A stretch of DNA of 60,000 nucleotides from Takakia lepidozioides. Taxonomy: Eukaryota; Streptophyta; Takakiopsida; Takakiales; Takakiaceae. Below are positions 1 to 12,814 of this stretch, in pieces. Made by a program: the position numbers and the translations under genes. The notes beneath the pieces are model-generated. The model did not search any database and was not told the DNA's origin. It was given only the letters and a program-made list of their open reading frames with translations. The stretch is taken from assembly GCA_030704615.1 (NCBI GenBank), contig CM060733.1:25360001-25420000 (forward strand). Direction: 5' to 3'. Numbering within the stretch: position 1 is the first letter of the stretch; each line of letters starts with the position of its first letter.

Positions 1-1179
1 AAGGAAGACACAGAGGAAACTTCCCGCTTCCTGCTTCCGGCACCTCTGAGAACGGAGAAAACGTGCGTACTCCAAACCATCAGTGTACCGAAAACGTAGG
101 GGAATATAAGAATTAAAAATAGTATTAAGAAGGGTTAGAATTACGAACTTGACAACCCTGTCTGGACTGTCATTCCTCTCCTTCACTTAACCTGAAGGTA
201 CTGAAGGCCAGAGGAAACCTGAAGGTACTGACGTAAACCTGAAGGTCGGAGGTATATGAGCAACTAATAAAATCCAAAGCAAGAAGACGTGTTTTCCGTT
301 CTCCAGAACGTATTCGAAAACATAAGTCTTGGGAATGTTCTAAAATCCATTGTCAACACGTGCCATGTGATTGAAGTCTATGGCTTGATTTTGCAGGCGG
401 AACTGTGGCCTTCCTAGTCTCTGGCATTTGTCCTTTGAGAAACCATACAGAGGTGGAATATAAGCCTGATATTCCACACCAATTTGCACAGGGAAGAAGA
501 CGAGGAGTGAGGGCGAACTCACATACGGGAATACTTCATGTTTGTGAGGATTTGCAGAGGAAAATTCCTTTGAAAATGGGGGACAGTTGTAAGGGCTTGG
601 GACAGATGAAGAACTTTGGACCTTTCGTAGTATTGGATAGATGAGCGTGCCTAAGTTTTTACTTACAGCAACCCCAGAACCAGATTCGACATATTTCTAT
701 TTGGTCCACACTGCGTGGTATCCAAATAACTGAGAGAATAAAGTGTGTGCACTCAACATACTTTTGTGGATTGTTGGATCAGCCTCATCCATGTAGCCTT
801 CCGCCCCATGCACATCCTCCGCAGTCCCGTTACCTGGCTTTGCAGTTTCTTCTTAACTTTTTGGAGTTTTTTCACCTCCTAGTTCACAATACACAGTCCA
901 CAAAAAATGAGCTCCAGCATAAAAACAACAACCCTACATCTATGGAGGTGGACAAACTAGGGCACAGAATGTACTCACAAGACTTTGTTTGCCGAAACCT
1001 TGTGGCCATAGACCCCACACCCAGTTTGGATGCAAACATACTGGATAGCCACTACCTTTGTGAGTGGCTCACTCCAGTAGTGTGACTTGCTGCCATATAA
1101 ACGATTAGTTCCGGCTTTCCAGATATCCTCTAGAAAGCCCTTCACATAGGCATCAATCTGCTGTGTCTAAGCAGCCGAA
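1..1179. other. Intergenic, no gene recognised
   Basis: Short open frames occur on both strands (for example 405-644 and 747-1085 on the plus strand), but none shows a recognisable domain, splice structure or codon pattern. A small direct repeat built on CCTGAAGGT occurs at about 190-250. I see nothing else to report here. Confidence 0.4.
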
Positions 1180-1870
1180 AAGTTAGACCCTAACAGGGCC
1201 AGGGCTTTAGGTTCTGCCTCCAGATTTTCAAAGTTGGTGAACAGAGGTGCAGGAACAATGATCACAATGACTACTAGGGCACAGAGAGAATTGAAGAAGA
1301 GAAAGGAAGAAAGGAGGAAAGAGATAGAAGGAAAGCTCAAAGACCTTATGGGACAAAAGAAAGCAGGATACAGTGGGACCCTCAACAAGCAGCCCTTCAG
1401 CAAGAGATTCTCTAACATGGAAAGAGTCATGCAGATATGCTGCCAAGCATTTTTGATCCTCGCATGAAAGACCTTAGCAAAGGATTAGCTGTTCGTTATC
1501 GTCCCCAGATCTCACAGTAGAGAGAACAGTGAAAGAAGAAATGTTCTTTAGTCTCAATCTTCCCTCTTTCATCTCTAGTGCAAGCAGGACCCAAGTGGTC
1601 AGCACGCACCAGGATGTTCCATCTACCAGTCTCTATCCGCAGACTGTGTAAGCCCATCCCGAAGCTTCCCAATGCTCCTAGAAGAGTTAGAAGAGTTGAA
1701 ATAGGAACCGATTTGCAGAAAGAAAAACCGCACTGCGACGTGAAATCCGCGAGAACAAAGAGGGGGCAATTGGACAAACTAGAACGGAAGAGAGAGACAG
1801 TGAGGATGGAGGATACCTTTTGAGCTTTCTTGCAGCTTGCAACCAAACGGGTGAATTCAGACTTCCACAT
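1180..1870 (-). mobile_element. LINE 3'-end remnant, tail family 1
   Basis: The minus-strand frame ending near 1496 carries the C-terminal zinc-ribbon-like motif typical of non-LTR retrotransposon polymerases: RIETGRWN, then a Cys, then EHFFFHCSLY. Downstream on the same strand come AAYLHDS and SHKVFELS. The same order (RIETGR, EEHLFFHCPLY, AAYLHEA, then a CATAAGCTCTTTGAGC tail) recurs at 51.4-51.9 kb on the plus strand, so both are 5'-truncated copies of one LINE family. Frames are shifted between the motifs, so this copy is dead. The extent is approximate. Confidence 0.6.
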
Positions 1871-2493
1871 TGCCTCCCATAGACAGATGTAGACTGGATA
1901 ATCAAACCTAGCAAAAAAGACTGTAACCTACCATATACACACGAGAGAGAGGTATCGGCCGAGGCGATGTAGAATCTCTCCGAGATTCATACCCATTTCT
2001 CAATTTGATAAATCTTACCGAGAATCTCTAGCCGCATCTGGGTTGCAGAAAGAATAGACTTGTGTGACTATTTTGTGATCTACCCTACTAACCACCACTG
2101 AACCACTGTGAAAGGCTGGGATACGATCCTGGGAGTGCCCAACTGGGCCTCCCATTCCATACGAGCTATCCCACCATACTCGCGACCCACTCCACAAGAG
2201 AGGCCAGCAGCATGCACACCCCACAAACTCGTTTCTCGGAAACGCCTGGGACATACTTAGGTAAAGAGTAAAGAGGCCTCTGAAGCCTCTACTCGATCAC
2301 CCCATAACTGCTTCTTCACCATCGTTAGATGAGCGACGAGGGTTGATATGCTTTCTAGCTAATGTTTGGCTTTTGGGCCCCACAGAAATTTCTTACCCAC
2401 CACGTGTCCGCGCTTAACACCAATTTGGAGCTCTCCTGCTCCTCCCAAGACGCCAGCCATTCCAAGTTCTGAACTTCGATTCTTTCATGAATT
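1871..2493. other. Upstream region of the Sec14-like gene
   Basis: No coding sequence is recognised. The stretch precedes the proposed start codon at 2494, so it should hold that gene's promoter and 5' leader. I could not pick out a convincing TATA element. Confidence 0.3.
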
Positions 2494-5224
2494 ATGGCAA
2501 CTCTGGGCAGGTTGTTGGGAGCTCCTACTGTTTGCAAGCATAACTATGGTTGTTTTATGCAAGCGCGGCTTTATGTTACGGCCCGTGTATTGTCGCCTAT
2601 GTGCAACGTACCCAGAAGAAGAAGTGTAGACTGCTTGAGGCTTGTGGGATGGCTTCCAGTCAGAGCAATCGACAGGGGTAAGTGGTAAGGCTGTATTCTC
2701 CCATAGTATGTGATCACCTCCAAGTTAGTCCCTGTTTTGAGCCTGTTATATGGAATAGTCCTTGGAGCTTCCTGTTATGATATGGTGCCTGTTCCAACCG
2801 TTGCTGTACGGCAGTCCTGCATGCTAGGGCCTTTGTGAACATGTTTTCCAATGTGATCGTCACTTCCTCTGTAAAGGAAGCTGAAGCCATCTTTTTATTC
2901 AAGAGGTGCACCTGTAAGCTGCTGCAGCCATGCAGTGCAGCTGCATTGATTGCAAATAGACTCAGGGGATGCAGAACTGCTGCATGGGATTTCAAACAAA
3001 TTTTCAGAAGCTTGAATTAGCTATGAGGGATGTCTTGGCTTATATGCAGGGGAGGTATGATTATTATCAGAATGTAAATCCATGATGTTCTTTTTTTTCC
3101 TAGAAGAAATAGGCGTTGTTTCCTCCTCGCAAGTGGCCGGATGGACCTGTAAGGGTGTTCTCGTTCCACATGTTGTGTCAACCACAAGATTCTCAGTTAA
3201 ACCGCTGCCTACTAGATGTAACCCCAAGTTGAGCGGAGCTCAATCTGTCACATTGTTCCAAAATGGTTTGATTTATCGAGCAGGGATCTTGTCCATGCAC
3301 TCTCATTTGTAGTTGAAGCTAAGGTAGAGACACATGTTTTTGGAGTTCACCAGTGAGTAGTTGTTGTAGCTCAAATACTTGAAATAAAATGCTGCTTTGC
3401 TGAGGAGGCGTACTGGTTGCTTGGCTGTAAAGGTGGACAAATCGGTGCTGGAAGGTCGAGCTTTTGTGTTGTAGCAGCTCAAACGGTGCAACAGACTGTG
3501 GAAATTGCACCTTCCGAGTATCAATTGGTGAGGTTAACTTGAACTTCTACTTCCTCTGCTGGCTAACACATTCATGAGTGGCCCACCAGAAACAACAACC
3601 ATACCCTGTGCATTACATTGTGATGTCAAATACGCACTCCTGAAGCTGGCCTTTCTGCTGCAAGAATCATGAAGTCAACAACAGAATAACAAAGCAAGCT
3701 TTATCTCTGTATCCTGACCAAAGTGGCTATTTGGCAGCTAGTGGATGAGGTGAAGACCCGCCTAGCGAGGGAGCATGGAGATCTCCCAGTAGGAAGAAAT
3801 GGCATAGATGATAATGATCAACTCCTATGGTTCCTCCGTGACCGCAAATTCGTTGTGGATGCTGCAATTACAAAATTAGTCAAGGCCCTTGTATCCTTTA
3901 CAGAGATACTTTTTGAGTAAAAACCTGTATACTTTTCTGAGTCCATAGTGTATTGACAATCTACTCTCCTCAGTTCAATTGCAAGTCTTGTCTCGGGTTC
4001 GTTTTATTCTCATGTGTGCCAGGTGTAAAAAGTGCTGCAGTAAATGTTTTTTGCAGATTGTTGTAGCCACCAATAACCCTGCATTCTACCTGTGGCACTG
4101 GTGGGTATTCTTGACCTCTAAGCTGCAAAGACATGGCGACATGACTTTGGTGTGGATGAAATCACGGATGAGTCAATCAGCAGAATGGCAGCCACAGGCA
4201 AGGCGTATCTGCATACCAGTCCAGACATTGAAGGTCGGCCTGTGGTGGTGGTTGTTGCAGCGAAGCATTTTCCAGTGGTAACTTTACCCATTGACTGATG
4301 CTATGCAACCTGTGGTATTCCAGTTTGATGTGGACCTGGATTTGCAACATCCTGTTCCTCCAAACACTCTGTACATTGGCGTGCAAATTTATCTCAGATT
4401 GAGCTTTCTCTAAGGATTCATCATCTGCAGTTTTGAGATCATGTCTGTACATTGCAGGAGGAAGAGCTGCTAGAGAGCGAGAAACTGTGTATCAGTTTGA
4501 TTGAGAAAGCTCTCAGCCAACTACCAGCTGGTGGTGACAAAATGCTCGGCATTTTTGACTTGCGAGGCTTCAAGGCACCAAACGGAGATCTACGATTTGT
4601 GAAATTTCTGGTACGGGCATGGGTTTTCAAATCTGAATCAATTCATCTCTCCCTCTGTCCACTTCTCCAACTCTTTACTTTGTACTTGAACATTTGATTT
4701 ATGATGTCCATGCAAGGCCTCTCCATTTTTGTGCATACTGGACATATAGGTGAATATCTTCTATTGCCTTTTCAGCTACGTGCCTGTCTTGCGAAGAATG
4801 CTGCTTTGATTCTCATAGAGCATATTTGGATAGCCTCACTGAGACATTTCTGCTGTCTGTGGTTTCTTCTTCTATACAGATTGATGTCTTCTTCGAGTAT
4901 TATCCCAAGAGGCTGGGGCAGGTGTTATTTGTGGATGCCCCTTATATATTTCAACCAGGCTGGAATATGGTGAAACCTTGGCTCAAGTCTTATGCAAGCT
5001 TGGTATGTCTTTGTCTGACCTCTGTTTCATTTCTATTAAGAGGTGCATTTTCTGTGACAGTAATCGTTCATCATGCAAAAAGGGAGGCAAGTACCAATGG
5101 GTGTAGTATTAAGTTGAATAATCCGGATGGAGGTGAGTTACTGCAGGTCAGGTTTTGTTCGGCTGCTGAAGTCCGTGACGAATACTTCACAGCTGAGACT
5201 GTCCCAATGGATTTCAGAGAGTAG
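2494..5224 (+). CDS. CPSFL1: Chloroplast Sec14-like (CRAL-TRIO) protein, CPSFL1-like
   Basis: Six exons: 2494-2677, 3724-3890, 4131-4277, 4458-4610, 4880-5002 and 5147-5224. All junctions are GT-AG and the phases join without a stop to give 283 residues. Exon 1 encodes about 61 basic, Ser/Arg/Cys-containing residues typical of a transit peptide. Exon 2 starts the CRAL-TRIO N-terminal region ([20 protein letters not shown]), exon 3 has WRHDFGVDE and [15 protein letters not shown], exon 4 has [17 protein letters not shown], exon 5 has [14 protein letters not shown] and exon 6 ends in [14 protein letters not shown]. This block order matches the plant plastid Sec14-like protein CPSFL1 (from memory of the Arabidopsis protein, about 260 residues), which binds phosphoinositides and is needed for thylakoid membrane biogenesis. 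Location and function are inferred from the family. A different plant Sec14 subfamily is the main alternative. Confidence 0.82.
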
Positions 5225-6286
5225 TGCTCCCCACATGGATCTCAAAGTGGGTTTGGTCTGCTAGATTCAGAGAGTATTTTGTCATGTTGTGTGCTGAGGG
5301 AGAGAAATTTGTCAGTAAAGTTCAGAATGACCAGTTAGACATGCGGCAGAGATATGGTGGAGTCTCTTCAAACAAGAGGGCAGATGAGATATGGCCTGCA
5401 AAGTTTTATCCATTAGTTGCAAAGCAACAGTTTGCAGAAATGTGATCATGAGGATTCTTCTTTTACTTTGAAGAATCTATCAGAAACCACCAGTGGAAGA
5501 CACTGCAAACCTTCCGGTTATTTGATAATTTGAAAAATCTTTATCACTAATTTTGATGCCAGCAAAACCTTTCCATATCCACATCAGCCTCCCTTTTAGT
5601 GGGATATCCTTGACTCTCACACCCAAACGCAATTTTCCTCTCTTAAAGAACATACTCGCGATGTCCTTCCCTTGTTTTCCAAGTCCTGATTCTCCTCCAC
5701 ACTCACACCTCCTTTGATGTAACCATCCTTCCTGCCCAATCCAATACTTTCTGCATTGTACTCTTGTCCGACTTTGCGAGGACCTCATCGAACAGATTCT
5801 GGTGAACTGGTATCTGTACAGGACATCATCAAATAAGGATGCCACTTCCCTTCAGTACTTCACCTCATCATGGACATTAAGTGAAACTCCCATGGCTTCA
5901 CTATAATGCTAGGCGAAACCTTGCAATCATCAAACCCCTGCTATATGGATTAGCCCGAGATAAAGAGTGCTCTATGAAAGTAACAAGGTTTCCCTGCTGA
6001 ATAGCCAACTGCTGTGACACTCGGTTGAGAGCTCATACTATCCAGGGGGCACTCGTGAGCATCCACCCAGGAATAGACGCCAGCTATACAAGAGCCTCTC
6101 CCCCCACATGGAGGGTACTGCCCTCTTTCAAACGTGGGCTCCAAAGTCCATACCTTCCGTACTGAATTGGCTTTTGAGAATAATTTACTCAAATGGGTTG
6201 CATCATACAGACTAAAGATTGATTGTCTCAGGAGTAGACATCGGCAATCCAGTCTCTGCCTCCAGTACATGAAGCCTAAATCAGCA
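5225..6286. other. Intergenic between convergent genes
   Basis: The stretch lies between the 3' ends of the Sec14-like gene and the methyltransferase, and should hold both 3' UTRs. A 121-codon minus-strand frame at 5480-5845 has no domain I recognise. No other structure was seen. Confidence 0.4.
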
Positions 6287-9159
6287 TCACTCGGGCTTGC
6301 ACACAGAAAAGAGAATGTAATAGCCTCTCCGTATGCTTTTCCAGCTGACTAGACCACATGCTTCAGTAATCTCCCTTATTTCAGATTCTGTCCACCACTG
6401 GAAAGGGAGCCCAAGTTGCATAATCGTCTGATAAGACAAAAAAAAAAACAGGTTAAAAAGTGGGTACTGCAATAGCTGTTCAATCTTATGGTGACTTTCT
6501 TGCATGGAACAGTTGAGAGAAAATTCACAGAAAGGTAAACTATGCCTCGAAACACAGATCCAGACATAGGCAGGAAAGAATGGTACCCGCCGAATTGGAG
6601 TGAAGACGCCCGACAGTGTCGACGGAGGTATTGGCAAGAGGAAAGTACTTGCCACAAACACACCACCAGGCTTGAGGACTCTACTTATCTCTGCGACCTG
6701 TCCCATGATACAAACTTTAATGAACAGATGACTGTGTGGGACTGAGAGTGCACACATAGCAAGAAATGTCATATCTGTTGTGAAATAGTGGCCGAAAATA
6801 GCAGGGTTGGTCACAGCAGTATGCATGCTGGTATTCTGTCAATGCCAGCTCTTAGATCAACCCTCTGGTAAGCAAACTGTTGTGGCAGCCATCAGGCAAA
6901 TGTCAGACATGGGTTTACAGGGAACATTTAATGAGCACAACATTGATCTCATTCAAATCCCATTTGGTGGAGCAATGCAAGCCCTATTTATTCCGTTTTT
7001 CTGATGACCATTGCTGTAACATCCTGCCATGACCAAACCCTCCCCTCCCACTTCTGCCACCCAAAACCAGGCAGCAGCCAAACTCATAAGAACATTCTCC
7101 GTGAAAATGTAGAAGACTCACGGCAGTAGTGGGCAGAGGCCAACAATGGATGGCTGCCCCTGCATGCACTGCTGATAGTGATGCTGTTGCAAATGGCAGC
7201 CTTGCTACATCTGCTCTGATTAGGTGCACCTTTCTGCAACAGATTTAGCACCATAGTCAAAACCTACTTTCCAAGAACTTGTTTGCAAGATCCTGGTCAA
7301 TGTGGACATGATAAGATTCTTGTCAGGATATGGGGCCCCGTCATGATGTCTCAATATTCAAAATTCCACTACCAATCAAAGAGATCTTAAGGACACCAAA
7401 TTATGTTATAGCAGAGCTTAGTTCAAAACAGATCTCATCTAGGGTTATACTCTCCCTGTGTGGAGGCTTACGTCAAATCCACTGCTGAATCCTGCTCAAG
7501 AAAGCTTAGGCAGTTCTCCAGCATGGCTTCTGAGAAATCAGACGCAATCACACTGTTGTAGTCCCTGCTGGCTAAAAAGCGTCGTGCAAATGATCCCCCT
7601 CCACAGCTCACATCCATAATCACCCCCGCCCTTGCTGATTTCAACAAAGCCTGAGCCATTTTAAACTGAAACACCCCTTACACACACATAAGCTACAGCC
7701 CTCAGTCTGATGCTACAGATGTTAATGGTAATTGCATCTAGTACACCATGAAGGAATCACTGAAGGACAGATGAAGGTTTGATGCTTCAACCCGTCCTAC
7801 TGAGAGCTATATTTTCATTAATGGATGAGTGATGGTCATATTACAATGCTGCCATGAATCTAGAAATAGGCAATAAGACTAAAAAATGACCTGCAGATTG
7901 TCTACATAAGGCAAGCTTGCCTTTGGCTGAGTTGTATCTTAGAGAGGGTAGACTGAGTGCCACAAAGTTGAAATCGCTGCATATGTTATTGTGAAAACGA
8001 ATGAAACATAGGCTTGAACAAGTAATCTCCATAAAGCATTGGCATTAGCATGATGACAGACTGTACTTTGAACCTTTCTGAGGAGGCAAAGAGAAGGGAA
8101 AGGAGGATAATGTCATAACATAAAAATCCAACTCTCATCATGCAGGGCCCAGTTGATAGTAAACAAAGATCCATTGCAGGTTACCTCTTCGTCAAAACCA
8201 GGGAAGTTGAAAATGCCAAATATATCTCTGTAGCCTCTGTCATAGATATATGCTACAACTGGGTTCCTGCATGCAACACAAAAGCAAATAGGGATCAGTA
8301 TGGCAAGAATACTGCATGAAGAAGTGTGTCCCATAATTTCCAAGTGTATGGCACCAGACTCACTGGAATAAAGCAGCTCCAAGTGGTACCACCTCTTCAA
8401 GGTCTTGGTTGCCCGCTGAGATGGTGAGGTCGATGATACCTCCCATGCTACAGTACGGCTTCTGGCAACTCTCGCACCGAAATGATGACCTATCCACCAC
8501 TTTCCTGGCCCGTACCCATCAGCAATGGAATCATTAAACTTTCTGCAAGTCTACCCAACTAACACAGCTAGCAACCAGTGTCCAAAAACCTACTCCTGGC
8601 CCTGGAATGCCATTACGTATTTGACTCAACGTATGCATTTTTTTGGAATTCACAAGATCATTTTGAAATGCGTGGCTTCCTCCACCTACACCCTCACTAA
8701 GCAATCCGAGAAACTGCATTGCATTTGTTCTCCAATTTCCAAGTTGCAATTCCGGAACTTACGGATGGAAGCCTTGTTGACCTAGCTGAATCAGAGGTTG
8801 ATAGCATACAGGGCACGCCAATTTGAGCGTCTCCACTGTCGCAGTCGGAGCGTTTTCTGTCTAGACCACCCCACACGGCCCACTGACTTCAACAGTATAC
8901 CATCCATTGTCGTCCGAGGCCCACTCAACACCCGGTAACAGAGAGTACAGAAACCCAGAAAAACAATCCGCAACATACATACACTGGCATTTTGCACAGC
9001 CGATGATGATGACAGAGCGGTGACAGCAGAGCCTCGCATACGCTCTACACGATGCTCGAGCAAGGGGCTCCACCGCTTGATTTTCACGGCCGGTGATAAG
9101 GGCCTCAGAGGACCAGAGCCAGCAGGAATCAAGCGCAGAGGTAGCATTGCTCCCGCCAT
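6287..9159 (-). CDS. Plastid-type SAM-dependent methyltransferase, At1g78140/At2g41040-like
   Basis: Eight exons on the minus strand: 9159-8985, 8856-8763, 8504-8364, 8266-8185, 7665-7472, 7233-7122, 6697-6587 and 6427-6287. Phases join cleanly to give 349 residues. The N terminus is Ser/Arg-rich like a transit peptide. Exons 2-3 hold two Cys-x-x-Cys pairs (ACPVC and RCESC) forming a zinc-ribbon-like region. Exon 4 carries YDRGYRDIFG and FPGFDEE. Exon 5 has SAM-binding motif I (MDVSCGGGSFARRF) and the acidic residue of motif II (IASDFSEAML). Exon 6 has RADVARLPF and HAGAAIHCWP, exon 7 has SRVLKPGGVFVAST and exon 8 has ESEIREITEACGL. This order and length match a plant family found in chloroplasts and plastoglobules; the methyl acceptor is unknown to me. 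I chose the ATG at 9159 because the frame further upstream has no earlier ATG. Confidence 0.8.
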
Positions 9160-10275
9160 CTCTGTCCTACGTCGCAATCCGTGTTCCGTGTTGGCTATCT
9201 CTCTCCTCCCTCCACTTCACGTTCAAACTTCTGAACAACCCTTGTTTTTAATGCGTTGGTAGTTAGTCTCACCAACTTCTCATTAGTCAGTGCTCAGTAA
9301 CCTTCATTCTCAAGTGTCTCTACGCCAGAGTTTTCTTTGATGATGTCTGGAAAAAGCTTTCTGAGTACCGGTATAACCAATTGCAAAACCGATGATCAAT
9401 GGTGCCAGATATGACCAGTATGTACGTCCCCAGTTTAGTGGATTACATGCAGTCTGGAAGGCTTGCAGGAAAGCTGCAAGGGCTTAGTGTTTAGACTGAG
9501 TTACAGGCAAACATGATGTAGTTCATTAAACAGCACGGTCTGCCCTCGAACTGGACCTTGGACAATTGAAACTTGTAATGCCAACTGATCAATCTCTCCC
9601 ATTCTCTCTTTCTGGGAGTCTGCCAATGTAAATGTGAATCTAGCAAATACCTGGAGACCACACAGAAGGAGAAGCTTGACTGTCTGAAGGAAAAGGAAAA
9701 GGAAAAACCAAGTGTTCAAGAATGAGAGCATACTCAAGTTGGTTAGGGGGGAGTGTCTCCTCTATTGTCTCCATGGCTTTTCGCCGGAAGGTTAATTTAA
9801 TTCATTTAAGGGCTTCTATCCCCTTTCTCAAAATGAAAAAAGTTAGAAGAACATACACAGTTCAGACAAAACAATAAAAGCTGATCCTCGAGGAATAGGA
9901 ATCTGAAATGTACAATGAAAGTTATAAACCAGAAAAGAGCCAACGTATAGCTGGAACTGCAGACCACAAAACAATGCATCAGGGCTGTAATGAGAGTGCT
10001 TGCAAGTATGTCGAGGGTTTAAGCAAAAAAGATCATGGTTGTAATTATGCAAGAATGCTTATGGCTCCTGTCACCAAACTAATCTTCTACCTCTTTTGCT
10101 TCTGGAGATGGAGATGGAGATGTCTACAAGATCAATCATGCACCATCTCTGAGTGAACCTATCCACTGAATTGAAGCATATCTGCACAGAAACCACCCTC
10201 CTCAAATGACCAAAGCTTGAGCATGAGAGATGCCGAGTTCCATAGAGGAAAGCTGAGGCGCCAACATTTCGCTAC
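9160..10275. other. Intergenic with a LINE-like 3' tail
   Basis: The stretch holds the promoter side of the methyltransferase and the 3' flank of the first dioxygenase. No gene is recognised. A tail-like segment at about 9740-9842 is listed separately. Confidence 0.4.
9740..9842 (+). mobile_element. LINE-like 3' tail, family 2
   Basis: A segment with GGTTAATTTAATTCATTTAAGGGCTTCTATCCCC, split here as GGTTAATTTAATTC and CTTCTATCCCCTTTCTC, ends in an A-rich run. A related segment at 25.9 kb has TTAATTAATTTGAG and CCTCCGTCCCCTTTCTC and also ends A-rich. Two copies sharing this end suggest a retrotransposed 3' UTR. No coding remnant is attached here. Confidence 0.35.
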
Positions 10276-12236
10276 TCAAGATGCTGGGTGAAAAGCAAAG
10301 GATGCCATAGATAGACTCCCAAAAGTCCAGCTGCTATGAATGCGCTCAGCACGAGCTCCTTGTCCTGCAGCTCCGAGGGCCACAAGCAAGGGCACAAAAT
10401 GGTCGGAGTCAGGATGAGCTTTGCGGGCATGGGGCGCCTTTTTTGTCCACTGGATCACCTCCTCATGTCTGCATCACAAAACCCCAGCCGTGTTACAGTG
10501 TCTCACAAACTTCACTGCACATGGATCACTTCTAGCTTTACCCCAGCTTCTCCCAGCTCCTTGAACTTTTTAGCCACCTTCTTAGCTTCACTGCGATCTG
10601 TAGGGCTATCAATTTCCTGTTGAGTATTGTGCATATGTTCTTTATTTTGAAAATTTTATCTTCATACTGCTTGTTTGGCTGGAGTACAGCTTTCTCTAAG
10701 GAGCTTAAATGGAAGCAAGTCTTTGGCCCTTCATCACTAACCATCCTTTTCAACATGTTAAACAAGGTGAAGTACATTTGCTCTCAGCCTCCAGTACGAC
10801 CCTACTCTGGAAGCCCCCAATTCCACTGTTACATTAAGGCCAGATGACACATGAAAGGTTAAGCCACTGCAGTGTGGTCTTCGACACAGTAAGTTTGTGC
10901 CCCCTTAAATTCAAGAGTTCAGGGGAGGAGGAAGGCGAGGTAGATATAGTTACACATCCTGTCACAAGATAGGTGATCAGAGAGGGAGGAAAGGGAGGGA
11001 AAACCAAACCTGTTATCAACCAACGAATCAAAAAGCCAGTTGTCAAATGCAATAGCCCATGACGGAATTTTACTTGAATCAAAACTAAGAGCACTTAAGT
11101 TGTGGACAGCGCTTCCTGTGCCCATTATTAACACCCCCTCATCAACCAGAGACGACAGGGCCTGACCCATCCGGTAGTGGTGAGCTGCATCTTTGTTGCT
11201 TTGAACAGAGAGCTGACAAACACGGATGTCTGCATCTGGGTACATTAGTTTAAGGGGCACCCATGCTCCATGGTCCAGTCCTCTCTTCTTGTCCTCCCCA
11301 ACTGAATTGAATCCTGCCTCTTGTAGGAGCTCCTTCACTCTCAATGCCAAGTCTGGTGCACCTGGTGGAGTGTATTGCATCTGGATGTCACGTGCCAAAG
11401 AACCACAAGAATCAGGGAATAAACATGTCTCTCTCGCTCTTTCAGTTCCACCACTCCCAGTTCTGCTCCATTCAAACTTGGTATTGGCTGACAATGGCCG
11501 AGCAAAAACCATTCAGGGATGCAAAAGAGATCCTCAAATTCATTCACATCCACAAAAAAGTAATTCCCACAGAGAAAGGGTCCATTGTAACTGAGAGGGG
11601 CGTTTGAGAGGGAGGAGATCAGTAGGAATAGAGAAGGAGAAGGCTTCACCTGATAGAGCTCAGGCGGGAAGCCGTAGAAATCATGGATTGTGCTGTTTCT
11701 GGTCACCACATTCACTGCAGGTTCCCGTGTGTCCCAGTGACCCGACACTGCCAGGACCGCCTTGGGCCTTCAATCAGTTTTTTAACATGGTTAAGTGCAT
11801 ATAACCAAGACCATAATAAAACCCTCCAAGACACATTTAGATCCAGACCTTGGATACTACCTATGCATTTGTCGTTGGCGACATCGTGTTGCAGAGACTC
11901 TCCGTAGGAGACTGGCTGACACCACTGTGGAATCTCTGGATAAATCATCTATCTAGCCTCAATCCAAATGCAGCACCCCCCAAATGACGACGTAGAGTTT
12001 ACAATCTTCTTTGTTCTCCCCCGTGAGAGGTCCATAGTAATGACCTGTACTTAAAGCATCCCTCAAACACCCCTGAATCGATTTCTGTAATTACAACAAT
12101 ATCATGATGAACACTGGAAAGAGGTACGCAAATACCTTCCAGGAATGGCGTTTGGAAGATCTTTCAGAAATGTCCTCGCAGGCACATCATCCAACGGAAG
12201 CGTAGGAGCACCATGGGAGATGTAGTAAGTGCTCAT
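10276..12236 (-). CDS. LigB/DODA-family extradiol ring-cleavage dioxygenase, copy 1
   Basis: Four exons on the minus strand: 12236-12136, 11767-11650, 11380-11010 and 10468-10276. GT-AG junctions and matching phases give 260 residues. Conserved blocks are [14 protein letters not shown] (His8), [11 protein letters not shown] (His44), [25 protein letters not shown] (His110), [12 protein letters not shown] and [10 protein letters not shown] (His166). The His residues in these blocks are those expected to bind the active-site metal in the LigB class III family, which opens catechol rings (DOPA 4,5-dioxygenase and relatives). The substrate cannot be read from the sequence, and outside betalain plants the family is usually not linked to pigment. 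An in-frame upstream ATG at 12290 would add 18 residues. The gene is divergent from the NPR1-like gene and paralogous to the gene at 22.7 kb. Confidence 0.85.
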
Positions 12237-12814
12237 CGCTCCTCCAATCCGCCGAGGGTCTCGTCTCCTTCTCAAAATCGTCTGGTGCATATTCCGGAAG
12301 TTCGACGTCCCTTATCATCCGCATACAACTTTGCTTGTGGGATTTCGGCGAGAGAGACAGGAAGAGTTCCTCAGCAGTGGGTCGGATCCCACAAAGCCCA
12401 CGGTGAACTCTGCATCACCCAATCCGCACTTGCTTGCTTGAAGCATCCCTTTGCTGCAAGCTCTGCAGAAGAAGAAGCATTGAGACAGTTCCCGGGGTAT
12501 GGAGAGAGCAGCAAGCGGAGCTCTGCAGCAAAGGAAGAGTTTGGAAGTTTCAGTGGTAATAATACCCTTCCCCTTGTGAGGGAAGTCCATCCTACGACAA
12601 AATTATCCCATATCGATTGCCGGGAGCAGGGAAGAATTGAAGTATATAAAATCAGCTTCTCATGTGTCTACTGAGTAGGACCACTTGTACGCCCTGAAAA
12701 GCGGGGTTTGGGGTCGTGGAATCGTGTAGATAGGGCCGGGGAGTGGAAATAATAAAATATGCGTCATCGTTGTGAGAAGTTAAGTATGTGAAGGAGTTGC
12801 TGGATCGCTGAGCT
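12237..12814. promoter_or_regulatory. Shared divergent promoter region
   Basis: About 580 bp separate the start codons of the minus-strand dioxygenase and the plus-strand NPR1-like gene, so both 5' leaders and promoters must fit here. AT-rich stretches include GTATATAAAATC near 12642 and AATAATAAAATATG near 12749. A TGACG core occurs on the minus strand near 12765 (plus-strand CGTCA), the half-site bound by TGA factors, but a five-base match is weak evidence. Confidence 0.45.

Noticed and set aside
747-1085. 112-codon plus-strand frame
   Set aside because: No domain, no plausible splice or codon signal, and located in transposon debris.
5480-5845. 121-codon minus-strand frame downstream of the Sec14-like gene
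   Set aside because: Looked at as possible LINE ORF1, but I found no zinc knuckle or DUF4283-like motif that would support it.
12315-12590. 91-codon minus-strand frame upstream of dioxygenase copy 1, transit-peptide-like
   Set aside because: It ends in a stop before the dioxygenase start and no splice pair joins it in frame convincingly.
12762-12770. TGACG (TGA-factor) site in the divergent promoter
   Set aside because: A five-base match is expected by chance in 580 bp; mentioned only as a note in the promoter feature.
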